From contig JAGTXO010000012.1 in NCBI GenBank assembly GCA_019448385.1, forward strand, positions 332,501 through 396,500: a stretch of DNA of 64,000 nt. The letters run 5' to 3'. Made by a program: the position numbers and the translations under genes. Numbering within the stretch: the first letter of the stretch is position 1; every line of letters starts with the position of its first letter. The DNA is from Diacronema lutheri (lineage: Eukaryota > Haptophyta > Pavlovophyceae > Pavlovales > Pavlovaceae). The notes under the pieces were generated by a model. That model made no database searches, was not told the DNA's origin, and saw nothing but the letters and a program-made list of their open reading frames with translations. Positions 1 to 11,585 of the stretch are shown one piece after another.

Positions 1-818
1 TCGCTCCGGCCGTGCGCGGTGCGGCCGACGGGCGAACGGGCGCTGCAAACGACAGGGGCAGCGCGACGAAGGCGGGACGCACCGACGGCGCGGCGCACTT
101 CGCCGCGGCACCGCCCGCCGCCGCTCGCCCGCGTCGACGTCGAGCGCCGCCACCGTGTGCCATCTCAACGTCGTCCTCGCGCCGCGCGCACGCACGCGCA
201 ACGCGAGCCGTGCGCGCTGGCCGCGCACCGGCGGCACGCATGACCTCGCCGCTCCGCCCGCTCCTCCGACGAGCGACGCGCGCGACGCGCACGAGCCGAG
301 CCGTCGCGCGCGTGCGGCTCGGCGCGAGCGGGCGAGCGCCGCCGCGCCCGCTGCTCGTCAACGCGCTCGCCGCCGACGACGCGTGCGCGAGCAAGGCGCA
401 GTGCTGCTCGACGAGCGCGCGAGCGCGCGAGCACGCGCGGCGCCTCCTCGCCCCGCCTCGCCTCGCCGCGCGCCGCGACGGAGCGGCCGCCGCACGCGCC
501 ACCGCGGCGTGCTGCCCGCCGAGTCGGCCCGCCCGCCGGTGGCCGCCGCCGGGCGACGACGACGCCGTCGCGCTCGGCGGCGAGGCCCGCGCGCCGCTCC
601 GCCAGGCGCTCGACGCGCTGCGCGCGTGCGCGCGCGCGCCGCGAGGCCACCGACGCCCGCCGCGCCGCCGCGCCGCCGCGCGCCTGCGACGAGCCGCCTC
701 GGCCCACCCGCACGCATTCGAGCTCCACGAGGCGAGCTTGTCGAGCGCGACCCGGCGGGGCGCGTCGAGCACCCCCCTCGCGCGCGAGGCAGGTCTCGAC
801 CGTGGCGCGCACCGCCGG

Positions 819-1052
819 CCGCGCCTCGCGCGCGGCAGGCCAGGCCGCGCTCGACGTGCTCGCGTGGCAGCAGGCTCGACGCGTCGCCCCGACGGTGACG
901 GCGCGCGCGCGCTCGGCGCCGCGCGGCGCGCGCGCGAGCTGGGCATCAGCGGCCGCCCGCCGCACGAGGCGCAGGTGGAGGTGGGCGGCGGCGGCCGGTC
1001 GGGCGCGAGCGGCGCGGCCGACGCGGCCGACGGTGAGGGCGCGCGGGCGGCG
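819..1052 (+). repeat. direct repeat, copy A
   Basis: A segment of about 234 bp is nearly identical to 1961-2203 in the same orientation, 1,142 bp away. Both begin at ccgcgcctcgcgcgcggcag and end at gcgcgcgggcggcg. Differences are scattered substitutions, one 1-nt indel near the start, and a 9-nt insertion in copy B. Confidence 0.85.
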
Positions 1053-1960
1053 CGCGACGCGCGCGCGCGCGCGCGCGCGCGCGCCGGCGAGCACGCCAAA
1101 CGCGTGCGCGTCGGTCACGCTCGCGCGCGCTCGAGACGGACGACGGGCTGCTCGAGAGCGCAGAGGCGAGGCGCTGACGGGCGATGCGTGCGCAGGGTGC
1201 AGCGCGAAGCTCGCCGTCGCCAGCGACGCCGCGCTCGCGCGTCGCCGGCACGCCGCACTGTGAGGCCTCTGAGCGAAGCGAGCGCCGATGCGCGCCGCCC
1301 ATGCGCGCCGCCCACCTCCTCGCGCGCGCCTCGACGCGCTCTCGCTCGCGCACGAGACGACGGCGGGCGCGCGCTCATGGGCGCATTCCTAGTGGCGCAC
1401 CGCCCCTCTCGCACGAGCCGCTCACCCCCCGACTCGGCACGACCTCGGCGGCGGGCGTCCGCGCCGACCAGCTCGCCGCGGCCGTGTCGACCGTCGACGG
1501 TGCCGGCCGGGGCGACGAGCTCGGCGGCATCCGCCCTTGGCGCAGCGCGCGTGGCCCCGGTCATCCCGTCCGTGTAGGCGCAGCCCCGGGCCGGGAAGCG
1601 AGCGAACCGCCGCGGCGCCGCCCCGAGCGTCGGAAGAGCGCGGGATCGGCGACAACGTACGACAACGCACGCCACGCTGGCCGCGCGGATCGACAAGACT
1701 GTCGCTCGGCCGCACGCACGCGGGTGGGCGCACGAGGAGGGCCTCGTGCCGCGCGCGCGCCCCACGGCACGCCCCGGTCGTCGCCGAGGCGCTGCACGAA
1801 GCGCAGCGCGTGCGCGTGAGCCGTGAGCAACGGTGCGATGCGCCGCGCGCGCAGGCTCGGCTGTGCGCGCGATGGCGGCCGCGCGCGCGTGCACGCCGTC
1901 TTGCGCGAGGGATGCAGCGAGCGGGCGGGCACGGCTCAGGTTGAGGGTGCGCGCGGCGCG

Positions 1961-2203
1961 CCGCGCCTCGCGCGCGGCAGGCAGGCCGCGCTCGACGTGC
2001 TCGCGAGGCAGCAGGCTCGACGCGTCGCCCCGACGGTGACGGCGCGCGCGAGCTCGGCGCCGCGCGGCGCGCGCGCGAGCTGGGCATCAGCGGCCGCCCG
2101 CCGCACGAGGCGCAGGTGGAGGTGGTGGATGTGGGCGGCGGCGGCCGGGTCAGGCGCGAGCGGCGCGGCCGACGCGGCCGACGGTGAGGGCGCGCGGGCG
2201 GCG
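1961..2203 (+). repeat. direct repeat, copy B
   Basis: This is the second copy of the repeat at 819-1052, about 243 bp long. It carries an extra ggtggatgt-type stretch in the middle. No flanking target-site duplication or terminal inverted repeat was noticed, so it looks like a local segmental duplication rather than a transposon insertion. Confidence 0.85.
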
Positions 2204-2313
2204 GGCGTGGGCTACTCGGGATGGCGGTCACACGGTGCGCGACCGGCGAGCTCGTCGCGTCGGGCGAGAATTGATGATTGGAAGCGTCACACGGCGGGCT
2301 CCGCGGAGGCGGC

Positions 2314-3123
2314 TCAGTCGTCGGCGTCAGTCCCCGGGTCGCTGGCCGGCTCTTCATCCGAGCTGCGCGCCTGCGCCTTCCATTCAACGTGCTCGTGCGG
2401 GAACGTGCGTCCGCAGCCCTTCTTGCCGCAGTATGAGGCGGCGGTCGTCTCGTCGTCGTCGTCGCTGCCCGCCGCGTTCGCAAAACGCTCGCGCAGCACG
2501 TGAAGCCAGCACGCCACCGCCTCGATAAGGTCGTCGCAGTCGTCGGACGACGGGTCCAGAACGTCGACGAGCGCGCCCGCCTTGAGCGCAACGAGAATGG
2601 GCGGCGGGCCCGCGCGTCCAATGTGCTCGAGCAGGAGCTCGTGGGTGCCCGCTCGGTACAGCTTAAAGCGCGCGTACTCGGGTGCCACGCGCGCGAGGTA
2701 GCTGTCGACCGCATTCGAGAGCTCGTCGCCCGCCTCGCAAAGGTGCACAACCGACACGTGCCGCCCACGCAGCTGCGCAAAGGAGGCATCGTCGGCGAGG
2801 ATGCAATAGGTACCGAAGCCGTGCGCCTTGCGCTCCGCCTCCTTCGCCGCCCGGTCGCGCAGCGCGTGCATCCGCTTTGCGCGAAGCGCGGCAAAGTCCT
2901 CGTCGCCATCGTCGTCATCCGCCTTGCCCTCAGGGCCCTCGCGATCCGCGAGCTCGCACGGCTCCGTGAGCGTCGCCTCCAGTCGCCCGGATCGGAGCAT
3001 GTTCGTGCGCTCGAGCCCTCGGAAGAGCAGCCGCGCCTCCTGCAACTCGGTCGCATCCCGCCGCATCGAGCGCAGCTCCGCCGCGTGCGCCTCCTGCTCC
3101 TCGCAGCACGTGACGTACGCCAT
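2314..3123 (-). CDS. phosducin-like / TXNDC9-type thioredoxin-fold protein
   Basis: A single exon encodes 269 residues. The first half is charged and helical (Glu/Arg-rich, with an acidic run near residue 70). It is followed by a thioredoxin-like segment at about residues 105-195 (GFGTYCILADDASFAQL, HVSVVHL, FKLYRAG, ILVALKAGALVDVLD) that matches the phosducin-like/TXNDC9 layout: an N-terminal helical arm, a Trx fold without a CxxC, and a short helical end. Family members are co-chaperones of CCT for tubulin, actin or G-beta folding; that role is inferred. Unusually, the C-terminus has a Cys/His cluster (YCGKKGCGRTFPHEHVEW) that could bind zinc, then an acidic tail. The start is the first ATG after the CT-rich leader; an upstream exon cannot be excluded. 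Confidence 0.7.
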   Translation of the reverse strand: MAYVTCCEEQEAHAAELRSMRRDATELQEARLLFRGLERTNMLRSGRLEATLTEPCELADREGPEGKADDDDGDEDFAALRAKRMHALRDRAAKEAERKAHGFGTYCILADDASFAQLRGRHVSVVHLCEAGDELSNAVDSYLARVAPEYARFKLYRAGTHELLLEHIGRAGPPPILVALKAGALVDVLDPSSDDCDDLIEAVACWLHVLRERFANAAGSDDDDETTAASYCGKKGCGRTFPHEHVEWKAQARSSDEEPASDPGTDADD

Positions 3124-3209
3124 GCTCGAGCGCGAACGCTAGTCTCAGTGTAGTGCTACCGCCCTGCTCCAGTAAGTCAAGCGGGGGCGTCCGCACGCAG
3201 GGCCGCGGG

Positions 3210-3267
3210 GACGAACGTAGCGAGCAAAAGGGCAGTGACTGTGAGGACGCAGCAGAGACGAAGGGCA

Positions 3268-3303
<36 letters not shown>

Positions 3304-3343
3304 CCCCCCGCGCGCACGCGCCCTTTCGCTCGCTACGTTCGTC
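3210..3343. repeat. C32 homopolymer inside a 24-bp inverted repeat
   Basis: A run of 32 C (3269-3300), then T and eight more C, is flanked by arms at 3210-3233 and 3320-3343. The arms are reverse complements over 24 bp with one mismatch. The element lies between the 5' end of the phosducin-like gene and the 3' end of the bromodomain gene, both on the minus strand, whose transcripts would carry it as a G tract in a potential hairpin. Confidence 0.85.
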
Positions 3344-3387
3344 GCGCGTGCTGACTCGCCCCCTGTGGCGGTCGGGCTTTCTGTCTG

Positions 3388-4926
3388 TCAGACGCCCACG
3401 GCCGGGCCCTGGCGCAGCCGCTCGGCGACCTCGCGCTGCACATGCTGTAGGATGCCGAGGCACGCATCGCGCATCTCGCCGATCACCGTGACAGGCAGGT
3501 CGCGCAGGAAGCCGGCGGACGAGACGGACTGTGCGGCGTGCGTGAGCTCGAGCACGGCCCACGGCCGCGGCAGCGCGTCCGCGGGGCAGAGGTAACTGCA
3601 CGTGCGCGGCCGTACCTCCTCGACAATGAGGGGCAGCGCGCGCTCGAGCCGCGCGTGCAGCTCAGCAGCGATGCGCGCGATCCAAAACGTGCTGCCCACG
3701 CCACGCTCGGCTCGTGCGGTCGCGCGCGGCCCATGATAGTCGATGGCGTTCTGGAAGAGGTCGCGCATGTCGTGCCTAAAGTCAGCGAGCGACGCATACC
3801 CGCCCTCCGCCGCCTTGAGCCTATCCGCAATCTGACCCAAATCGAGCAACCGCTTGGAGCGGACGCGCAACTCGTAGCCGGGCATTGGGCACGAGCGAAT
3901 CGCCTCCTCGATCGGAAGCTCGAAGAGGACGATCCCGTCCGCGCGGGCGAGCGCGCGCAGCGCACGCTCGCACACCGCGCGCAGCAGATAGGCGGGCACG
4001 TCGGCAATCGCGTCGTCGAGCGCGAGGAGCATGCTGTCCGGTGCGCACACGACCTCCGGACGGTCGTCGTCGTCGTGATCGGGCGCGTCGGGGCCCGCGT
4101 GCAGCGTGCCGATCCCTCCGTGGTGGATCGTCAGCCGCGTCGAGAGCAGCCGCGTCCACGCGGACGTGCACGAGCCCCGCTCGCCATCCGCGGCCGCGTC
4201 GTCGGCGAGGACGGCGACGGCGAGCAGCTCGGCGGTGGGCTGGCGCGCGAGGCGGTGCAGCCGACGGAGCGCGGCGGGCGGGAGGAGCGCGTCACCGGGC
4301 TGCAGCCGCCGCCGCTTGCGCTGCAGGAAGAAGTCGACGACGGGCGCATCGCCGTGCACGACCTCGCCGCTCTCGTCAGCGCGGATCACGTCACGCATCT
4401 CCTCGGCGCGCTTACGCGCAGCGTCGACGGCGGGCGTGAAGGCGCCGAGCGCAGAGAGGTCGAGCGTACGCACCAGCTTGCCCAGCGTCAGCAGCAGCTG
4501 CTGCAGCAGCCGCTCCGGCTCGCAGCCGGGCGCGAGGCCGTCCTGGCTCGAGCGTGCGAGCGCGAGCAGGCCCTGCACCCAGATTGGACGCTCGTGCCGC
4601 CACCACTTGGGCTGCGCGCGCCGCTTGATGCACTTCTCCAGATGCAGCGAGCACTGCGCGAGCTCCGCGGGCTCGCGCGCGTGCTGCAGCTCCGCCATCC
4701 ACCGTTCGCGCCCGTCGCGCAGCCACGACGCGCTAACGACCTCGTCGGGCAGCTCGTCTCCGAGGTGGAGGAGACGGTCGCGCAGCTGGTCCACGCTGAG
4801 GCCTTCCACCGCCATGCCGGTCGCGCTCGGCGCTTCGTGTCCGCGCGACGCGCAATCGCCCCGCGCTCCCGCCCAGATGGCCTCACGCGACTCGCCGTCG
4901 ACGCGACGCTCTCCCGCTCCTCTCAA
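3388..4926 (-). CDS. bromodomain protein with WHIM/WSD-like N-terminal region
   Basis: A single exon encodes 512 residues. Residues about 38-125 resemble the WHIM/WSD region of BAZ/ISWI-associated proteins: a LRDRLLHLGDELPDEVVSASW segment, then ELAQCSLHLEKCI, a W-rich stretch and a helical region. The C-terminal part contains a bromodomain-like segment: LFELPIEEAIRSCPMPGYEL, then DLGQIADRLKAAEGGYASL, then FRHDMRDLFQNAIDYHG, where the Asn of NAIDYH is in the acetyl-lysine-binding position. A nuclear chromatin-reader or remodeller-subunit role is inferred. No PHD finger or AT-hook was seen. An alternative start is the ATG at 4813-4815 (MAVEGLSVDQL), which would remove a 37-residue low-complexity leader and looks equally plausible. 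Confidence 0.75.
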   Translation of the reverse strand: MRGAGERRVDGESREAIWAGARGDCASRGHEAPSATGMAVEGLSVDQLRDRLLHLGDELPDEVVSASWLRDGRERWMAELQHAREPAELAQCSLHLEKCIKRRAQPKWWRHERPIWVQGLLALARSSQDGLAPGCEPERLLQQLLLTLGKLVRTLDLSALGAFTPAVDAARKRAEEMRDVIRADESGEVVHGDAPVVDFFLQRKRRRLQPGDALLPPAALRRLHRLARQPTAELLAVAVLADDAAADGERGSCTSAWTRLLSTRLTIHHGGIGTLHAGPDAPDHDDDDRPEVVCAPDSMLLALDDAIADVPAYLLRAVCERALRALARADGIVLFELPIEEAIRSCPMPGYELRVRSKRLLDLGQIADRLKAAEGGYASLADFRHDMRDLFQNAIDYHGPRATARAERGVGSTFWIARIAAELHARLERALPLIVEEVRPRTCSYLCPADALPRPWAVLELTHAAQSVSSAGFLRDLPVTVIGEMRDACLGILQHVQREVAERLRQGPAVGV

Positions 4927-5131
4927 GGCAGCCCTTTTTGAGTTTTTCCAACCCCTGCTGCACGGTTCACTTGATTTTTCATTTTTATTTTTATTTTTGT
5001 ACGGTTCCAGGTGAAGGAGTCGCCCATCGTGGGCGGGCGGCGCCGTGAGCGGCGGTGCTGCTGACCGGTGGCGAGCGGGCCGAGGGCACGCTCAGCGCGG
5101 CGTGCCGCGGCGCGGCTAACGGCAGGCAGCG
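4927..5131. promoter_or_regulatory. AT-rich divergent spacer
   Basis: About 205 bp separate the divergent bromodomain and glycosyltransferase genes. The core (about 4930-5005) is the most AT-rich patch noticed in the window, with three consecutive TTTTTA-type runs. It is the likely shared promoter; no specific factor site is claimed. Confidence 0.4.
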
Positions 5132-6776
5132 ATGGCTTCGACATCGCAGGCGCTCGAGCTCGGTGCGCGCGCGCGTCCCGCCGGTCTCGCGAGCGCCGCG
5201 CGCGCTGCGTGCACGTGCCGTCCGGGCTGACGCGAGGGAGCGGCGCGCGCGCGCTCGGCCCTGCGCGCGCGCGCGTGCGGGCGCGCGGCAGTGACGCGTG
5301 CCGGCTTCATGCCCAAGGGAAACGACGTGCACCACGCGATGCTCACGCTCGACGAGGCGCACGCGTGGTGCCTCGCGCACGACGAGTGCGCCGGCTTCAC
5401 GTACCAGTCGACGGATCCGGCGCCGGGGGGCAAGGTGTACGTATGGTTCAAGTCGACGGAGAAGGTCGCGCCGGGAGCCGGCTGGCACTCTTGCGTGAAG
5501 GGTGCGCGCAGGCGCGCGCGCGCTTGCCAGCGTCGCGCTCGGCCGCGCACGCGGCTCGCGCGCTGACGCGCGCGCCGCCGCACCTCGCCGCGTTCGCACG
5601 CCGCGCAGGCGGCGGTGCCGCGTCATGCGGCGAACGCGCCGCGTCGAGCATGCTCTCGCTCGCGAGCGTCTTTTCCGGCGGGCCCAAGGCGCCCGCGCCC
5701 GGCTCGACCAAGCCGGTGTGCGCCGGCCTTGCGCTGCTCACACGCAAGCCGATGCATTTCGAATGGTGGCTGCGTTACCACATGGCGCTGGGGATCTCGC
5801 ACTTTTTTATTCACGTCGAGGACACGCCCGAGCTGCTGCCGCTGCTGCAGAGTGAGCCGTACCGCTCGCGCGTGAGCCTGACGCGCAAGGAGGACGAGGG
5901 CGCGTTCAAGGATAACTACTGGACGCTGCAGGACCGGCAGCGCTTTCACGTCAACTCGTCGCTTGCGCGGTGCCGCGAGATGGGGATCGACTGGCTCTTC
6001 CACGTCGACGACGACGAGCTCATTTGGCTCGACAAGCCCTTCCGCGACATCGTCGCCGCCGCGCCGCGCGGTGCAACGAACATCACGTTCTCAAACCTTG
6101 AGGCAATCCCGACCACGACGGAGGCGGTCAATTTCTTCGAGCATATCCACACATTCACGAAGCGGAGAATGCTCGCGTACGTGAACGGCAAGCCCGTCGG
6201 ACGCACGCTGCCCACCGTTAAGCTCGACGGCCCGCACCGCTTCAGTGCGCGCACGGCGCCGTGCGCATGCGCGTGCGCGGGCGGGCGTGCGCGCGCTCTC
6301 ACCGCAGCCGCTCGCGCGCGCCGCACCCCCGCGCCGCGCCCGCAGGCGGCACGTCGTATGCGGTTCCAGTGAGCGACGGTGTGATCTTGCACTACGAGTC
6401 GTGCGACTTTGCGCAGTGGTGCGCAAAGTTTCGAAACCAGGTGGACTGCACGGCGGAGCGGAAGGGGGCGATTCCATTCCCTTACTACCGCGACTCGATC
6501 ACGCTCTTTCAGGAGCATCCCGACCCGCTCAAGGACATGGGCAAGTGGGTCGAGTTCTACACGAGGCGTAAAATTGAGCACTACAACACGGCCGAGATCA
6601 AGGCGGGCGCGCGGCACATCGCTGCCGTCGAGCGCCCGCGCATGATCGACCTCCTGCCGAGCATGGCCGCCGCCCCCAACGGCGCCGCCGCCGCCGCCGT
6701 CGGCGGCTCGGCGACATCGCCGCCGCAAAGTAAGGCTGCGGCGATGCCGGCGCCTCTGTCGGCCGGGCAGAGGTGA
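5132..6776 (+). CDS. GT-A glycosyltransferase (family 2/92-like) with N-terminal Cys-containing domain
   Basis: The model has four exons: 5132-5162, 5292-5501, 5609-6244 and 6346-6776 (435 residues, in frame). Introns of 129, 107 and 101 nt are GT-AG and CG-rich. The second exon encodes a small domain with paired Cys and the pattern AWCLAHDECAGFTY...KVYVWFKS...WHSC, resembling PAN-like modules common in algal glycosyltransferases. The third exon has the GT core (FEWWLRYHMALGISHFFIHVED, then the metal-binding DxD-like HVDDDELIWL, then NITFSNLEA), as in Glyco_tranf_2_4/GT92 proteins. The last exon has YAVPVSDGVILHYESC and ends in an Ala-rich tail. The donor and acceptor sugars are unknown. The 31-nt first exon is chosen only because it keeps phase; it gives no signal anchor, so the true N-terminus may differ. 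Confidence 0.8.
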
Positions 6777-6792
6777 CGTGGAAGCGGCCCAC

Positions 6793-7826
6793 CTACTTCG
6801 ACTTGCGCCCCTTTGCCGCGCCCTCTCTCGTGATTGCGTCGGCGCACCGTCGATACCACAAATCGTCCCACATCGACGCGTTACAACCTGTCGACCGCAA
6901 CACGCGCTCGACGAGCGCGGTCGTTGCATCTGCCGACCCGTGCGCATTGATGTGCGGCACGCCTGCGCCAGCCGGCGGCAGGCGCGGCGTGGCCACTGTC
7001 AATTCATGCGGCACGTCTGCAAGCGTGAGGACGAGCCTTTGCGTCTGCCGAGCCTCGAGCCGGCGGCGAGTCGACCAGCCGAGCAGCGCGCGCAGCTCGG
7101 CGCCCGCCTGCCGCTCCACGTCGACGACGGCGAAACGCTGCATCAGCTCATGCGAAGTGGAGAAGTGTGCGACGGCCGCGTCCTGATGCTGCGCAAGCGC
7201 GACAACCCATGCGCGGATGGCGGTCGCGTCGTTCGCCACAAAGTCCGAGTAGGCGCGCGCGCAGCTCGTCGCGTTGCCGAACGGCGCGCAACCTGCGCGC
7301 ACGCGGTGGCGGCGCACGTGGTCGGCGCGCGAGCAGAGCCAGCGCCTCAGCGCGCGCGTGTTGAGCACAAAGCGTGCTGTTGGGAACGCGCCTGCGAGCC
7401 ACTTGAAGTCTGCTTCGTCGCCATTGTCCATGAAGGCGGCAAACTGGCTGAAGACGCGCGACGACCGGTCGTGCGCGCGCGAGATCTCGCCCCACCGCAT
7501 GCCGCCGCCGCAGACGCCATGGCATGCGCGGTAGCCCCAGCGCCGAAAGAGCGTCATGAGCGTGCTCGTCCCCGTCTTGTTGGGGCCTGCCGCGCGCCGG
7601 CGGCAGCGGCGGCAGCGGCGCGCGCGCGCGCCTCCGCGCGCCTCGCTCGGTCAGAGGCGGCGGCGGCGGCGCGGCGCGCACGCTCTGGCGGGAAATGTGG
7701 TGTGCCGCCGTGCGCAACGGAGCACGCACGCGCGCGTCTTGGCCGCGCACCGATGAAGAAGACCTTGTCGCTCGTGCTCTCAAAGCGTGCGGCGAGCGCG
7801 AGCAGGGCGAGCGCGGCGGGCCGCAT
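6793..7826 (-). CDS. PAPS-dependent sulfotransferase
   Basis: Two exons (7751-7826 and 6793-7586, intron of 164 nt) give 289 residues. Splicing rebuilds the sulfotransferase 5'-phosphosulfate loop across the junction: KVFFIG joins to PNKTGTSTLMTLFRRWGY. A second signature, ARFVLNTRALRRWLCSR, matches the 3'-phosphate-binding R..W..S region. The family transfers sulfate from PAPS to carbohydrates or lipids, usually in the Golgi. The short N-terminus (MRPAALALLALAARF) is hydrophobic but not a clear signal anchor. Its stop codon lies 16 bp from that of the convergent glycosyltransferase, and both may act on glycans, though co-function is only inferred from proximity. Confidence 0.85.
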
Positions 7827-8050
7827 CGCGGACGAAAGCGTGTCGGGCGCTCTTTGCGAATGATGACCCTTGATGACTTGGGCTCGTCACTCGCCAAGAG
7901 AAAGTGGGACGGAAAGTCCGTGGTATGACGTTTCAGCGTCCTCTCGCTTGAGAGAAAAAATTGCCGCGGGGCGAAGTGACCGCGCGAATCTCACGTAGCA
8001 CCTACTTTGCTGTGTCCCCACCGAGCGGCCCGTCCAGCCCACCGCCCGCC
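7827..8050. promoter_or_regulatory. divergent promoter region, sulfotransferase / MIOX
   Basis: This 224-bp spacer separates two divergent start codons. It contains a small perfect hairpin (ctctc-gctt-gagag near 7940-7955) and the 13-mer gatgacttgggct near 7872, which recurs upstream of the symporter gene (about 49851). Confidence 0.4.
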
Positions 8051-9092
8051 ATGGCCCCGGTCGCGACGGCGAAGCGCGAGCTGGAGGCGGGCGAGGCGCA
8101 GGTTTCGGCGCGGCGCAGGGTCGAGGAGGAGCCGACCGATTGCGGCGACGCGTCGGCCGCGGCCACCGGCAAGGCTGCCGGCAAGAAGACGGAGGAGGAG
8201 TTCCGCAACTACACCGACTCGGAGCGGCACGCGATCGTGGAGGAGACCTACCGCAAGATGCACGTGAACCAGACGTTTGACTTCGTCAAGGGGCGCCGCG
8301 CCAAGTGGCTCAAGTTTGATCACGCCGAGATGACCATCCTCGATGCGATCGAGCTGCTCGACGGGCTCGTTGACGATTCCGACCCCGACACGGCGCTGCC
8401 CAACTCGATCCACGACTTCCAGACGGCCGAGCGCATCCGCAAGGACTGGCCGGGCGAGGAGTACGATTGGTTCCACCTGGTCGGCCTCCTGCACGATGTC
8501 GGCAAAATCATCGCGCTCTGGGGCGAGCCGCAGTGGGCGGCGGTCGGCGACACGTTCCCGCTCGGCTGCGCGTTCTCCGACAAGATCGTCTTTCCCGAGC
8601 AGATGCAGCTCAACGCGGACTCGAAGCACCCTGTCTACTCGACGGAGGACGGCATTTACAAGCCCGCGTGCGGCATGAACCAGCTCGTCATGTCGTGGGG
8701 TCACGACGAGTATATGTACGAGATGCTGCGCAAGAACGGCTGCACGCTGCCCGCGGCGGGCCTCGCCATGGTCCGCTTCCATTCCTTTTACCCATGGCAC
8801 ACGGGCGGCGCGTACATGCGCTTCATGGGCGAGGGTGACGACGAGCTGCTCAAGTGGGTCAAGGTGCGCGGCGCCGAGCGCGTGCCACGGCGCGCGGCGC
8901 AGGGCGCGCGCACGCACGCGCCGTCGCATGGCTGACGCATCGCGCGCCGCCGCTCCGAGCGCACGCGCACAGATCTTCAACAAGTACGACCTGTATTCCA
9001 AGTCGGACGCGATGCCGGACGTTCAGGGTCTCAAGCCCTACTACCAGAGCCTGCTCGACAAGTACGGCATCGGCGGCAAGTGCCGCTTCTAG
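8051..9092 (+). CDS. MIOX: myo-inositol oxygenase
   Basis: Two exons (8051-8863 and 8973-9092, intron of 109 nt, phase 0) encode 310 residues, close to the 285 of human MIOX. The enzyme uses a mixed-valence di-iron centre to cleave myo-inositol to D-glucuronate with O2. All expected metal-ligand motifs are visible: SIHDFQTAE, HLVGLLHDVGKI, SWGHDEYMYE, RFHSFYPWHTGG and, in exon 2, FNKYDLYSKSD. The last iron-ligand Asp is therefore supplied by the small second exon, so splicing is essential for activity. The end PYYQSLLDKYG is typical of the family. The start is the ATG in a gccATGG context; the frame continues upstream to 7961 but that stretch is low-complexity. Confidence 0.95.
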
Positions 9093-9576
9093 GTGGATGC
9101 CCACGGCATCTCCTTCGAGATGCTGCTGGCCCCACTCCTGCACCCGCCGCGCGACGCGGCGGCACAAGGCACACACCCCTTCCCTCCTCCGTGCCGGCGA
9201 GGCTAGCTTGCCGCGCGGAGACGGCCCCGTCGCCCTTCCCTTTCGCACCGGGACGAGAGCAACGAGGGCGCACACCCGCCGCACACACCCTCTACCCCAA
9301 CCGGGCGCGCGCGGCCAACCAGCCCGCCGCACGAAGACGGCGTGACCGCCCCTCCATCATGTCTTGGGGGTGCGATCGCCGTGCCTGTGTCATCCTCGTT
9401 GACCAGGAGGCGGCTCCGCAGGCCGCACGCTCACGCAGGCATGCGAGCGGCGCTGCTGGGCATGTCGAATGGTGCGGGCGTCCTGCGGCGCAGCTGGTGT
9501 CAAGTGCTGACGCGCAGCGCCGCAGGCGCCCTCACTGATCCTGACAGCAATTCGTCAAAATCTTTCCAGGGCCTCT
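9093..9576. other. convergent intergenic region, no gene seen
   Basis: These 484 bp hold the 3' flanks of MIOX and the nucleotide-sugar transporter. Frames here are short and translate to Ala/Arg-rich sequence. No conserved motif or RNA gene was recognised. Confidence 0.5.
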
Positions 9577-11502
<1,926 letters not shown>

Positions 11503-11585
11503 GTTCGGTCCAACTCAAAGGGCCCGATCCACCATCCTCCTTTTGACCTTTTCCGGACCTGACTACACATCGGCGCGCCATCACG
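11503..11585. promoter_or_regulatory. 83-bp divergent promoter, transporter / ADA3
   Basis: Only 83 bp separate the divergent start codons of the transporter and ADA3 genes. It includes ctcaaagggcccg and a pyrimidine-rich stretch, and must hold both core promoters if the start codons are right. Confidence 0.4.

Larger units (their letters stand above)
1..2313. other. GC-rich low-complexity region, no gene assigned
   Basis: This 2.3-kb stretch is very rich in CG dinucleotides and is open over hundreds of codons in several frames on both strands. All of those frames give Ala/Arg/Pro-rich translations without a recognisable motif, which is what stop-poor GC-rich DNA gives by chance. It contains a long direct repeat (819-1052 and 1961-2203) whose copies differ by indels that are not all multiples of three, arguing against a conserved coding frame. 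It could be intergenic sequence or part of a gene whose body lies left of the window. Confidence 0.5.

Noticed and set aside
12-1577. 521-codon plus-strand open frame
   Set aside because: Ala/Arg-rich translation without motifs; overlapping frames on both strands are equally open, and the internal repeat copies differ by frame-breaking indels.
3538-4941. 467-codon plus-strand frame antisense to the bromodomain gene
   Set aside because: It is the complement of a frame with clear bromodomain motifs; its own translation is Arg/Glu/Leu-rich and featureless.
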